NCBI GenBank assembly: GCA_965249455.1
Contig: OZ252236.1
Location: 62,001 to 126,000, forward strand
Reading direction: 5' to 3'
DNA length: 64,000 bases
DNA from: Jiulongibacter sp024742395
GTDB lineage: Bacteria; Bacteroidota; Bacteroidia; Cytophagales; Spirosomataceae
Positions 54,856 through 63,874 of this stretch are shown here, piece by piece. Each line of letters starts with the position of its first letter. The first letter of the stretch is position 1. The notes below the pieces were generated by a model that made no database searches, was not told the origin of the DNA, and saw nothing but the letters and a program-made list of their open reading frames with translations. A program made the translations under genes and the position numbers.

Positions 54856-56025
54856 TTATTTTATGTTTTGGTTGAATTCTTTCACAAAATCCCAGTTAGG
54901 ACTTAAACCTAAACCAGGAGCAGAAGGAGCAGCTATCTGCCCGTCATGAGCTTCAATTTTCTCATTGACTAAATCATACATCATTGGGTTTCCTCCTAAA
55001 GAAAACTCGATGATTGTAGCTGCAGGCGAAGCAAATGCCACATTTACCCCAGCCATAAAAGAAAAGGCCGAACCCCAACAATGAGGTGCCAGCTCCAACT
55101 GATAAGCATGGGCCAGTTGTGAAACACGCATTGCCTCTGTGATCCCTCCAATAATGGCGGAATCTGGCTGCACTACATCTAAAGCTCTGACCTCTATGAG
55201 ATCTCTGACATCAAAAGCTGTATACTCACTCTCTCCTGCTGCAATAGGTATACAGGTAGAAGCTCTCACCTCTGCTGTACCTTGCTTATTATCTGGGCTA
55301 AGAGGCTCCTCAAACCAGTACAAATCACAGTCTTCCAATTCACGACAGAACTTCTTGGCTTCAGGAATACTGAAGGTACCATGTGCATCAGTCATCAGTT
55401 TGATGTCGTCACCAATAGCCTCACGAGCAGCCTTCACTCTTTTGATACTTTCTTTGACCGTACCATCCATGCTACCTACCCGCATTTTAACGCCTTTAAA
55501 TCCTTTGGAGATATAGCTGTTTAATTGCTCGCCAATTTTCTCGGCACCGGCCCAGCCACCACTGGCATACGCAGGCATACTTTCGCGGCAGATGCCGCCC
55601 AGCAGATCAGCCACAGGAACACCTAACATTTTACCTTTCAAATCCCATAAAGCTGTATCTACACCACTCATGGCCGAAACCGTCAGGCCTCTTCTGCCTA
55701 ATATCGGAAATTTACGACCTCTATCCAAAGCATAATGATCTCGGGTTCCATTGTAAATATGCTCCCATATTCTGGTAATGTGGCGGGCATCTTTGCCTAC
55801 AAGAATAGGCTTAATTTCGTTTTCAATACAGCTGACTATGGAGGCACATGAGCCCGAAGAGCCTACGGCTGCCTTGGCTTCGCCAAAACCTTGTAATCCG
55901 GTATCGGTGGTTACTACCACCAATGTCATATCAAAACAAGTTAACAAACCATAATCTGAGGTATGTTGCTTTTCTTTAGGAATAGGACAGCTCAGCCAAA
56001 AGGCTTCTACATTTGTAATTTTCAT
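54856..56025 (-). CDS. Mandelate racemase/enolase-superfamily sugar-acid dehydratase or cycloisomerase
   Basis: A 389-residue enzyme. The N-terminal capping domain begins MKITNVEAFWL. The barrel carries the base motif GVKMRVG, metal ligands in MTDAHGTFS (Asp), WFEEPL (Glu) and AAGESEYT (Glu), a later QPDSAIIGG and a His in LAPHCWGS. These fit a member of the mandelate racemase subgroup. Known functions include sugar-acid dehydratases and 3,6-anhydro-L-galactonate cycloisomerase; with GH117 in the same window the latter is worth considering but unproven. The start codon at 56025 overlaps the epimerase gene by 4 bp. Confidence 0.9.
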   Translation of the reverse strand: MKITNVEAFWLSCPIPKEKQHTSDYGLLTCFDMTLVVVTTDTGLQGFGEAKAAVGSSGSCASIVSCIENEIKPILVGKDARHITRIWEHIYNGTRDHYALDRGRKFPILGRRGLTVSAMSGVDTALWDLKGKMLGVPVADLLGGICRESMPAYASGGWAGAEKIGEQLNSYISKGFKGVKMRVGSMDGTVKESIKRVKAAREAIGDDIKLMTDAHGTFSIPEAKKFCRELEDCDLYWFEEPLSPDNKQGTAEVRASTCIPIAAGESEYTAFDVRDLIEVRALDVVQPDSAIIGGITEAMRVSQLAHAYQLELAPHCWGSAFSFMAGVNVAFASPAATIIEFSLGGNPMMYDLVNEKIEAHDGQIAAPSAPGLGLSPNWDFVKEFNQNIK

Positions 56026-56906
56026 AGGAGAGGTCTAAGAGTATCGATCGATTTTTTGGTTAGCATGGTATAAAACTCCTCGGTAACGGCGGAGCTCCCG
56101 TGATCTTCCAGAAATTTCTTCTGCTCGCTGCTGAGGCCTTCCGGCTCATGCTCTATTGAATTCGGATACGGATTGGCGGGTGTTCTGTCTAATGGCGAAC
56201 AGAATTCTACAGACAATACATCGTCATAGCCAATTTCGCCAAGGGTGCTGATGATTTTTTCCCATTGCAGCGTGCCCATGCCCGGAGCCATTCTGTTATT
56301 ATCGGCCACATGAAAGCCTACCAAACGCCCCTTGGCTCTTCTGATAGCCTCAAACATATCGTCTTCCTCAATGTTCATGTGAAAAGTGTCAAGACACACT
56401 CCACACTTCTCGCCCGTAGCCTTTGCTAAGGCAAGTGCCTGATCTCCTCTGTTCACAAAATAGGTTTCGAAACGATTAATGGGCTCAATGCCTATTAAAA
56501 CGTTTTGAGCCGTGGCGTATTCATATATTTCCTGCATTCCGGCTACGGCCCAGTCCCACTCTTCTTCAGGACGGCCATCAGGGATAATCTTCCCAACAGT
56601 ACCCGGCACTACAGAAACCATTTTTCCCTCTAACTCACTGACCATTCGTACTACGTCTTTGACATACTGTACTGATGCAGCACGTTGTTTTTTGTCTTTG
56701 GCCAGCAGGTTGCGTTGCTCCAGCATCAATGTCACAGAGCCCCAACAGCTCAGACCGGCACTATCGAGCAACTTTTTAATTTTTTTGGTATCATACATTT
56801 CAGGACTTCCCTGAATTTCTAAACTGTCATAGCCTAATGCGGAAATTCTTTCCAAAGTCTGTTCTATTGACTCTGCCCGCATCCAATTATGAATGGAAAT
56901 TTTCAT
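56022..56906 (-). CDS. D-tagatose-3-epimerase-like TIM-barrel isomerase
   Basis: A 294-residue sugar isomerase/epimerase. The signature GIEPINRFETYFVNRGDQAL is that of D-tagatose/D-psicose 3-epimerases, with Glu in EPINR, Asp and His in CLDTFHMNIEEDD, His in FHVADNNRMAPGMGTLQW, and Glu in SVEFCSP giving the four metal ligands. It should epimerise a ketose or a related sugar. A second, less similar barrel lies in the plus-strand operon at 46680. It overlaps the enolase-superfamily gene by 4 bp and precedes it in transcription. Confidence 0.88.
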   Translation of the reverse strand: MKISIHNWMRAESIEQTLERISALGYDSLEIQGSPEMYDTKKIKKLLDSAGLSCWGSVTLMLEQRNLLAKDKKQRAASVQYVKDVVRMVSELEGKMVSVVPGTVGKIIPDGRPEEEWDWAVAGMQEIYEYATAQNVLIGIEPINRFETYFVNRGDQALALAKATGEKCGVCLDTFHMNIEEDDMFEAIRRAKGRLVGFHVADNNRMAPGMGTLQWEKIISTLGEIGYDDVLSVEFCSPLDRTPANPYPNSIEHEPEGLSSEQKKFLEDHGSSAVTEEFYTMLTKKSIDTLRPLL

Positions 56907-56948
56907 TGTGATTATGGTTGAATTTTTATTTCGAGCTTCTGCTCAAAT

Positions 56949-57941
56949 TTATTTAATAATTATTGGCTTTAAGCCTGGTTTGAATTTGTCTCCAAAACCT
57001 GAATTATTCGGATCGTAAGATCCTTCAAAATCAACATTGACCCCCTCTTCAGGAATCTCCGATTCTTTCCCCAAAGCCCAATACATACCATTGATGGCAA
57101 GCTTACGCATGTTCTCATTTTTGAAATCGTAAGGATGCCCCAGAGTGGTAAAGAAAACTCTTGCCTTTTTACCTGAAGTACCGGTGTAGGACTTGGTCCA
57201 TGCTACGGGGTTAGTCAAAGGAAACTTATCCAATTTACCGTTTTTCTCATGATTTGACCTCAATGACCTACCCTCTAAAAAAGGTTTAGAATCCCCTGAT
57301 AATTTCCAGTCGCCACCATCTACATGATAGAGCCAGGAAAAAGCATCAAACGGCTCTACTCCGTTAAGAATAGGGGTCTCAGCCTCAGGCAAAATACTGA
57401 CAGAGGTTAGCTCACCATGACCATCTGCAAAATGCCCGTGATGTGTGATCCACTGCTGACCAAATACTTTGGCAGGCCATTCATTATTTAAATGCATCAT
57501 ACTTGAATCTTTATAGAAAAACGTATGCGTGGCAGTTCTGAAACCAACCATTGGTTTTCCTGATTCTGCATAATCTGTGATGTATTTTGCTTCATTTTCA
57601 GGTAAGGCCCTGAAACGGGCAAACATCACCATAAGATCAGCCGTTTGAAGTGCCTCAAGACCTTGTATATGATCAAGCCTGTTAGGATCTATAGTGCCGG
57701 TACTGTCAACAGAGTAGCATAAACTGATATCAGCATCTAACTCCCGTTTCAGAATTTTTGCCAGCATGGGCATTGACTCTTCAGACCTGTACTCCTCATC
57801 GCCTATCACAAAAACTACATGAGGTTTTTTCACAGTTTCCTTAGTAGAGGAGCATGCACTCAAAAAAACAGCCGTCACCAGCAAACCAAGAAAGGTGCTT
57901 ATCATCTTATTCTTTAAAAAAGTATTCGGTTTATTTTTCAT
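56949..57941 (-). CDS. ThuA-like lipoprotein
   Basis: About 330 residues from MKNKPNTFLKNKM (57941), overlapping the preceding large cytochrome gene by 11 bp. Further in-frame ATGs upstream lie deeper in that gene. The lipobox VFLSAC puts the lipid on Cys30. The rest is a ThuA/glutamine-amidotransferase-like fold (VVFVIGDEEYRSEESMPMLAKIL, GKPMVGFRTATHTFF, FTTLGHPYDF). ThuA-type proteins are implicated in trehalose or disaccharide use in rhizobia, without a firm reaction. Many Planctomycetes and Bacteroidota ThuA proteins, as here, accompany PVC-type cytochromes. Confidence 0.85.
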   Translation of the reverse strand: MKNKPNTFLKNKMISTFLGLLVTAVFLSACSSTKETVKKPHVVFVIGDEEYRSEESMPMLAKILKRELDADISLCYSVDSTGTIDPNRLDHIQGLEALQTADLMVMFARFRALPENEAKYITDYAESGKPMVGFRTATHTFFYKDSSMMHLNNEWPAKVFGQQWITHHGHFADGHGELTSVSILPEAETPILNGVEPFDAFSWLYHVDGGDWKLSGDSKPFLEGRSLRSNHEKNGKLDKFPLTNPVAWTKSYTGTSGKKARVFFTTLGHPYDFKNENMRKLAINGMYWALGKESEIPEEGVNVDFEGSYDPNNSGFGDKFKPGLKPIIIK

Positions 57942-60900
57942 CATTCTCATGTGGGTGCATTTTGAGTAATTCACTGGCAATGTAAAAGTCTTTTTTGTCT
58001 TTCGTATCCTGCCTTACCTGCTTGACTTTCTCCGGAGAGACGGCTTTAGCCAGATTTCCAAATGAATTACGGATATAGGTAAGTACAGAAGCAATTTCTT
58101 CATCATTCAGCATTCCGCCAAAAGGCGTCATCGGTACTTGTCCAGGATATGATTTACCAGCCACGTCAATAGGACCGTAAAGACCATTCAGGGTGATTTT
58201 TATTAACCTTTCTTCGCTGCCCTGCACCCATTCATTGCCAGATAAAGGAGGAAATCCTGAAGATTCTAAGCCTTTACCATCCGGCTGATGGCAAGTGCTA
58301 CAGTACCCTTCTCGCTCATATATCTCTCTGCCTTTAAGATAAGATTGTTGTTCTTCTTTTGAGAGCATAGCAGGCAGGGGCACAGATTCTCCTTTCTCAG
58401 GTTTGTACGGCACCATATGTGATAAAATAGCTTCATATGGTTTTTGCATCCAGTCGTCCAAAGGCTTTTGAGCCACCAGGGTTAACACTTCCTTGGCTGT
58501 TTCGTTATCAAGCCACGAGGCTGCCACCATCGCCTCAAATCGTACTCTGCTGTTTCCGTCTTTGGCTGCTTTTTTTAATAAAGCTACCTGATCAGAAATT
58601 TGATGATCACTATAACGCAATACTTTAACTGCAGCCGTTCTGACTTTATAATTTTTCGCCTTCAATGAGGCCTCAAGAAGTTCTCTTGACACTGCATTCA
58701 TTCCCCATGAAACCCAGAGACCTTCTAAAACAAATCGCTCATAATCGGGATGCTTTTTATCTAATGACGCCGTCCATTTATTTAAGGCAGTCATTACTTC
58801 TTCTTTGTCTCTTGCTCTTAGTTCTCTTCTGCTTCGGTATCGTGTTCGGTACTCCGGAAGTTTCAGATTGTCTAATAATTCGGTTATGGACGCTCCATCT
58901 ACTTTGGCCGGTTTCACCAAAGGCCTGGATGGATACGTAATACGATATATTCTGCCATGTACATGATCTCTCAGCGGATCACGGGCATTATGCTGCATGT
59001 GACCTACCAGTACATTGTGCCAGTCTACCAGATACAAGGAACCGTCCGGAGCAAACTCCATGTCTACCGGTCTGAAGTTCGGATCATCACTGGTGACTAA
59101 GTCTAATCTGTGCTTAGTCTTATAGCCTGTTCCGTCATCAATCACCTGATGCATTTTGGTACCCAGGAAGCCAATGGTGTTATTAATCATCATATCGCCC
59201 TGAACTTCCTCAGGGAAATGTCTGCTATGAACAAACTCTAAGCCTGAGGTAGGCCGCACTCTGTGTTTCTCTTCTATCAGATCTTTTGAGCCAGGATTAG
59301 ACAAGCCGTATTTAGATTTAATGGTACCGGGCATCATCCACTCTACATTGGGGCCTGAAGTATGAGCAAAAAAGTTTTGGCCCCATTGATCAAAGGCAAT
59401 ACCCCATGGATTAGGAATAGGCAACTGAGCCGTACGCTCTAATTTTTTTCGTTGCGGGCTGTATCTGTAAAAACCACCATTAGTCGCTCTTACGGTTCCA
59501 TAAGGAGTTTCTACATTGGTATGAAGGAAAACACCCTCTCCCATATAAATTGCCCCGGAAGGGTCGGCACAAAAAGCACTGATCACATGGTGTGTATCAT
59601 GGTCATCAAAACCACTTAAAATAATCTCTACCTTATCAGCATGATCGTCTCCATCTGTATCGGTATAAAGTTTCAGGTTGGTACCCTGCGAAATGTACAC
59701 ACCCTCGGTAGCAAACTCGAAACCTGCCGGAATGTGCAAATTATCTGCAAACACCGTTGATTTGTCTGCTTTATAATCTCCGTCTGTGTCTTCCAGAATG
59801 ATAATTTTATCGTTGGGTTTAGGATCACCCGGCCTGTAATGTGGGTAGGTAGGCATAACCGCCACCCAAAGTCTTCCTTTACTATCAAAAGAAATCTGAG
59901 AGGGGTTAGCTAACTCAGGAAAGTCTTCTTCTGAAGCAAATAGCTCAATTTTATAACCGGGAGCCATATGAAATTTGCTCATGGCCTTATCACCATAAAG
60001 GTATTCTACCTTATCTGTCAATTTAAAATTGGTCTCAATGGGCGATAACTTTTTCGTTTTGGAATCAGCCAGAGCAAGGTCATAACTTTCTCCCTGTAGG
60101 GTTTTCCAGATCAAGGTATCTCTGTTGGCCGTCATTTGATGAACTTTGACGAGCTCTTCAGGATAATTTTCATTACCAAAAGGTCTGTATCGTCTTCCGA
60201 AAACATGGACACCATTCGGGATTTTATAATCATTGTGCCACATCCAGTTCTTTTCCAGCACTGCCGCTTTCACTTTATCCTTCAGAGAGCTGTTAACAAA
60301 CATTTTCTTTCCAAAGACGCCATCTGCCAGCAATGTAGAGAACTGTTTATAGCCATCATCATTAAGCTGAAGGCCGTCAATTGTGTATTCTTTGCCTTTT
60401 TCAAACCACTCTTTTGAAGGATTAAAGGCATCCACAAACAATACATCATATTTGCCGGCTATTTCCTCAATTGCCTTTGCATATAGTTTAAGATTTTCAT
60501 TCTCTTTCTTACCATCAGGAAGGTCATACTTTGAAGATAAATCCTGAAAGGCTATGGGCGAAACCAAAGCCAATTGCGGAGCAGAGGTTTCATTGTATTG
60601 CTGGGCTCTGGTATGTTCAATAAACGCAGAAAGCTCTCCCTTAAAGTTCTCTACACCCGCTTCTCCTTCGTAAGACTCTGAAAAGCCAAAACAAGCAATG
60701 ATAATATCCGTTTTATTTTTTGCTAACCATTGATCGGGAGTTTCAAAATGCCCCTTACTTCCGGAGTTTTGTGCCAGATCTGTCTGAAACATTTCTGCTC
60801 CCGGAAAAGCCCATGGCGAATCCCGGCCCGAGTGTGGTCTGAAACCCGGCGTATCTCCTCCATCACACATATTTCGGATATAAAGGTTATGCTCCGGATA

Positions 60901-61095
60901 CCTCATATGCAGCTCGGTCTCAAAATAACCGTAGTTCATCATTCGGGAACAAAGGTTATTTCCAATGAGACTAATATGAGCCCCTTTAGAGACACTTAAA
61001 TAGTTCTTATTTGTGGCAAAACGACTAAGCACCAAAATGGCACAAACCGCCAGCACTAAAGACCAGACGGTTCTATAGCGTAATTTAGAAGACAT
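57931..61095 (-). CDS. Giant SGNH-like / propeller / HEAT / cytochrome c fusion
   Basis: A 1,054-residue exported protein, first in its operon. N-terminal anchor about 9-25; an SGNH-like domain (about 36-275); a sorbosone-dehydrogenase-like propeller (about 370-720: GYKIELFASEEDFPELANPSQISFD, DTDGDYKADK, GLEFVHSRHFPEEV); HEAT-type repeats (to about 880); and a cytochrome c domain with CSTCH (932-936), GFPPLSGNEWV and PMTPFGG. The SGNH part has lost its catalytic residues: block I reads IGNNL instead of GDS, and block V reads DGLQLN with Gln where His is expected, so it is probably a binding module. A periplasmic aldose-type dehydrogenase passing electrons to haem is the best guess. Divergent from the arsenosugar operon. 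Confidence 0.87.
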   Translation of the reverse strand: MSSKLRYRTVWSLVLAVCAILVLSRFATNKNYLSVSKGAHISLIGNNLCSRMMNYGYFETELHMRYPEHNLYIRNMCDGGDTPGFRPHSGRDSPWAFPGAEMFQTDLAQNSGSKGHFETPDQWLAKNKTDIIIACFGFSESYEGEAGVENFKGELSAFIEHTRAQQYNETSAPQLALVSPIAFQDLSSKYDLPDGKKENENLKLYAKAIEEIAGKYDVLFVDAFNPSKEWFEKGKEYTIDGLQLNDDGYKQFSTLLADGVFGKKMFVNSSLKDKVKAAVLEKNWMWHNDYKIPNGVHVFGRRYRPFGNENYPEELVKVHQMTANRDTLIWKTLQGESYDLALADSKTKKLSPIETNFKLTDKVEYLYGDKAMSKFHMAPGYKIELFASEEDFPELANPSQISFDSKGRLWVAVMPTYPHYRPGDPKPNDKIIILEDTDGDYKADKSTVFADNLHIPAGFEFATEGVYISQGTNLKLYTDTDGDDHADKVEIILSGFDDHDTHHVISAFCADPSGAIYMGEGVFLHTNVETPYGTVRATNGGFYRYSPQRKKLERTAQLPIPNPWGIAFDQWGQNFFAHTSGPNVEWMMPGTIKSKYGLSNPGSKDLIEEKHRVRPTSGLEFVHSRHFPEEVQGDMMINNTIGFLGTKMHQVIDDGTGYKTKHRLDLVTSDDPNFRPVDMEFAPDGSLYLVDWHNVLVGHMQHNARDPLRDHVHGRIYRITYPSRPLVKPAKVDGASITELLDNLKLPEYRTRYRSRRELRARDKEEVMTALNKWTASLDKKHPDYERFVLEGLWVSWGMNAVSRELLEASLKAKNYKVRTAAVKVLRYSDHQISDQVALLKKAAKDGNSRVRFEAMVAASWLDNETAKEVLTLVAQKPLDDWMQKPYEAILSHMVPYKPEKGESVPLPAMLSKEEQQSYLKGREIYEREGYCSTCHQPDGKGLESSGFPPLSGNEWVQGSEERLIKITLNGLYGPIDVAGKSYPGQVPMTPFGGMLNDEEIASVLTYIRNSFGNLAKAVSPEKVKQVRQDTKDKKDFYIASELLKMHPHENDEK

Positions 61096-61321
61096 AATTT
61101 CTTTTATAGGGTTGTAATTATCAAGTTGACAAGAATATCTAAAAATATAAACTTATTCTCAATATCGTTGTACGAAAGTCCCACACTTGCACGAAAAGCT
61201 CTTTTTTGAGCAAATAGAGTACACTTTTTGAGACAAATAGTACCATCAGAATCCTTCAAGGAATTCGGTTAAATGTCAGACTCCGGAATTTTATCATCCA
61301 TCCATCATTTTTATCCGTAGA

Positions 61322-62053
61322 TTGAACCTAAAAAGTAAGCCCCATAACCTAGCCTCAAACCCCACAGTTTTGATAAGTATAATTATCCCTACATACAATG
61401 AAGCTGCTACTATTCGACCTTGTTTGGAGAAGCTTAGTGGTGCGAATATTGAGGTAATCCTTTCTGATTCACCTCATTCTACGGACAATTTGCAGTCGGT
61501 AGTTGAGGAGTTTGGTTTCACTTATAATCAATCAGATAAAGCGGGCAGGAATCATCAGATGAATGCCGGAGCAAAACTTGCCAAAGGAAGCATCCTGTAT
61601 TTTGTTCATGCTGATACGCTGATACATGAGGATTTTGAACAAGATATTCTTCAGGAAATAAGTAAAGGAACCGACCTGGGATGCTATCGATATAAGTTTG
61701 ACAAATACCATCATCCTTTGATGCATATCAATTCATTTTTTACGCGTTTCCCAATGATATGGTGCAGAGGCGGAGATCAAACTCTTTTTATCAAGAAACG
61801 GGTTTTCGAGGAATTAGGTGGCTTTTGTGCTGAGCACCTGATTATGGAGGATTATGATATCCTCATCAGAAGTAAGGGAAAATACACCTTCTCAATTGTC
61901 CCGAAAAACGTGATTGTCTCTTCAAGAAAATATGAAAAGAACAGTTATTGGGGCGTTTTGCGAGCAAACTATATTGTAATGAATAAGTGGCTCAAGAAAA
62001 AAGCGAGTCCCGAAGAACTACAAAACACTTATAAAGAACTCTTAAACAACTAA
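61322..62053 (+). CDS. Arsenosugar-biosynthesis-type glycosyltransferase, family 2
   Basis: A GT-A glycosyltransferase, 243 residues from a TTG at 61322 or 227 from a TTG at 61370, which would start as (M)ISIIIPTYNEA like many relatives; no ATG is available. It has PTYNEAATIRPCL, the SDSPHSTDN turn, FVHADTLIH (DxD-like metal site), and RGGDQTLFIKKRVFEELGGF with EDYD. Glycosyltransferases of this subfamily (TIGR04283) are usually encoded beside ArsS radical SAM proteins, as here, and should attach a sugar unit during arsenosugar formation. The next gene follows after 3 bp. Confidence 0.85.
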   Translation: MNLKSKPHNLASNPTVLISIIIPTYNEAATIRPCLEKLSGANIEVILSDSPHSTDNLQSVVEEFGFTYNQSDKAGRNHQMNAGAKLAKGSILYFVHADTLIHEDFEQDILQEISKGTDLGCYRYKFDKYHHPLMHINSFFTRFPMIWCRGGDQTLFIKKRVFEELGGFCAEHLIMEDYDILIRSKGKYTFSIVPKNVIVSSRKYEKNSYWGVLRANYIVMNKWLKKKASPEELQNTYKELLNN

Positions 62054-62056
62054 ATT

Positions 62057-62389
62057 ATGGAACAGTATTATGATCCTAAGGATCTGAAGAAATTTGGAAA
62101 CATCAGTGAATATGGAAAAGAACTAAGCGATAAGTTTTTTGCTTACTATGGCGAAGTTTTCAAAGAAGGGGCTTTAACAGCCCGAGAAAAAGGCTTGATA
62201 GCCCTGGCCGTAGCTCATGCCATTCAATGCCCTTATTGCATAGATGCATACACTACAGACTCTATAGAAAAAGGTTGCTCTGAGGAAGAATTGATGGAAG
62301 CCGTGCATGTAGCTGCCGCGATCAGAGGAGGAGCCTCTCTTGTCCATGGGGTTCAGATGATGAATAAATCTAAAGAGCTGCTAATGTAA
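62057..62389 (+). CDS. AhpD-like arsenosugar-biosynthesis-associated protein
   Basis: A 110-residue carboxymuconolactone-decarboxylase/AhpD-type protein. The redox pair CPYC (Cys58, Cys61) with a nearby Asp and His is the AhpD active-site layout, in AVAHAIQCPYCIDAYTTDSI. Proteins of this type sit in nearly the same order in ArsS operons; the role is probably redox chemistry with the arsenical or partner thiol, but it is unproven. Its stop codon TAA overlaps the ATG of arsS by one base (TAATG), a sign of coupled translation. Confidence 0.87.
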   Translation: MEQYYDPKDLKKFGNISEYGKELSDKFFAYYGEVFKEGALTAREKGLIALAVAHAIQCPYCIDAYTTDSIEKGCSEEELMEAVHVAAAIRGGASLVHGVQMMNKSKELLM

Positions 62390-63456
62390 TGGTTAAAAAT
62401 CCTGTAAAATCTTTAAAAGCCCAGAAACACGAGTTGGGCGATACCGCTTTTCAGCTCAAAGTTCTCAACGATACCGACTGCCTTGGTTTCTCAATGCCAA
62501 AGTTTAAGGAAAAGCTTGAAGAGAGTGATCTCTTCCCTCTAAAACCTACTTCACTGGAGGTATTGCAGATTAATATGGGCAAAATGTGCAATCAGGTATG
62601 TAATCATTGTCATGTTGATGCGGGGCCAGACCGTAAAGAAATTATGACCCGAGAGACCATGCTGCTTTGTCTGGATGTGATCAAAAAAAATAATTTCACC
62701 ACTGTAGACCTTACAGGCGGTGCACCGGAAATGAACCCTGATTTCAGATGGTTTATTGAAGAAATCAGAGCCATTTCTCTGGATATCAAAATAATAGTAC
62801 GCTGCAATCTGACCATAATCAGAGCCAATCCGAAATATTACGATTTACCACACTTCTATAAAATTCATCGATTAGATGTGGTAAGCTCTTTACCTGCATA
62901 CACAGAATCCAGAACAGACGCTCAGCGTGGAAATGGCGTTTTCAAAGACTCTATTAAGGCATTGCAAATGCTCAATGAAGTAGGCTACGGAATAGAAGGA
63001 ACGGGCCTAACGCTTGATTTGGTCTATAACCCTTCAGGGGCGTTTTTACCGAGCGGACAGTCCGGGCTGGAAATGAACTTTAAACGTAAACTCAAAGCTG
63101 ATTTTGATATAGAATTTAATCATATTTTTGCTATTACTAATATACCCATCAGCCGGTATTTAGACTACCTTATTGTATCCGGAAATTACGGAGCATATAT
63201 GGAGAAACTGGTGAATGCCTATAACCCTGCTGCCGCTAAAAATGTGATGTGTCGAAACACTCTTTCCATTGGCTGGGATGGTTACATTTTTGATTGTGAT
63301 TTTAATCAAATGTTGGATTTAAAAGTGGCTTGTTCTTCTAAACATCTGAAAGACTTTAACTCTGAAGAATTAATTAACAGATCTGTCATTGTGAACCAGC
63401 ATTGTTATGGCTGCACCGCTGGTGCGGGAAGTAGCTGCGGGGGTGAGGTGGCTTGA
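62389..63456 (+). CDS. arsS: ArsS arsenosugar-biosynthesis radical SAM protein
   Basis: A 355-residue radical SAM enzyme. The [4Fe-4S] ligands are Cys67, Cys71 and Cys74 (CNQVCNHC). Next comes a SAM-binding TGGAPEMNP, and the C-terminal DUF3641-type domain with MCRNTLSIGWDGYIFDCDFNQML and a Cys cluster in CYGCTAGAGSSCGG. ArsS joins a 5'-deoxyadenosyl group to methylated arsenic, making the precursor of arsenosugars. This is a marine-type arsenic pathway. The methyltransferase ArsM that feeds it is not in the window. It closes the operon, followed by a strong terminator. Confidence 0.93.
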   Translation: MVKNPVKSLKAQKHELGDTAFQLKVLNDTDCLGFSMPKFKEKLEESDLFPLKPTSLEVLQINMGKMCNQVCNHCHVDAGPDRKEIMTRETMLLCLDVIKKNNFTTVDLTGGAPEMNPDFRWFIEEIRAISLDIKIIVRCNLTIIRANPKYYDLPHFYKIHRLDVVSSLPAYTESRTDAQRGNGVFKDSIKALQMLNEVGYGIEGTGLTLDLVYNPSGAFLPSGQSGLEMNFKRKLKADFDIEFNHIFAITNIPISRYLDYLIVSGNYGAYMEKLVNAYNPAAAKNVMCRNTLSIGWDGYIFDCDFNQMLDLKVACSSKHLKDFNSEELINRSVIVNQHCYGCTAGAGSSCGGEVA

Positions 63457-63501
63457 TATTACAATCAGCTTAAAGCCAGCACATTGCGGTGATGAAATAG
63501 C

Positions 63502-63525
63502 AACCCCTGACACAGATCAGGGGTT
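63502..63525 (+). terminator. Terminator of the arsenosugar operon
   Basis: Perfect 9-bp stem AACCCCTGA (63502-63510) / TCAGGGGTT (63517-63525), loop CACAGA, followed by ATTTTCATCTTTTTT. It lies 45 bp past the arsS stop. Confidence 0.85.
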
Positions 63526-63574
63526 ATTTTCATCTTTTTTAGATACAAATCAGGGGTTATTTTTTCAAAATACG

Positions 63575-63688
63575 ACACAAATCAGGGCTTATATGATAAG
63601 AAAAAATCCTATCACCTCTCTTCAATCCTCAAAACCCGCTCTGCGAAGGCTCTGCCTTCGTTTTTGCGAATTACGGCCTCTGGCCGAT
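63575..63688 (+). repeat. Imperfect ~115-bp direct repeat, copy 1
   Basis: Starts ACACAAATCAGGG and ends CTCTGGCCGAT. It contains the CGAAGGC-TCT-GCCTTCG hairpin plus a CGGCC-TCT-GGCCG hairpin. It aligns end to end, with scattered substitutions and small indels, to the copy beginning exactly 300 bp downstream. No coding potential seen. Confidence 0.7.
63644..63660 (+). terminator. Terminator-like hairpin inside repeat copy 1
   Basis: CGAAGGC (63644-63650), loop TCT, GCCTTCG (63654-63660), followed by TTTTT. In the second repeat copy the corresponding stem is broken by substitutions. Confidence 0.6.
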
Positions 63689-63874
63689 GCTAGGAGAAAA
63701 TCGACTATTTTTTTGAACTTACAAATGGTTTCAAAAGAGCCAAAAATCTGTTACTCAAACCAGAGTTTTGAGATCACCCGAAGCTATAAGCTTTGGAGAG
63801 CGGGGTGGTGAGGTGGCGTAGAGACTATATAATTCTATTATGCCCTCTTTAAGTAAATTGGCGGGAGATATTCA

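Noticed and set aside
63407..63811. 134-codon plus-strand open frame past arsS
   Set aside because: It starts inside arsS, crosses the terminator and repeats, and its product is low-complexity without any known motif.
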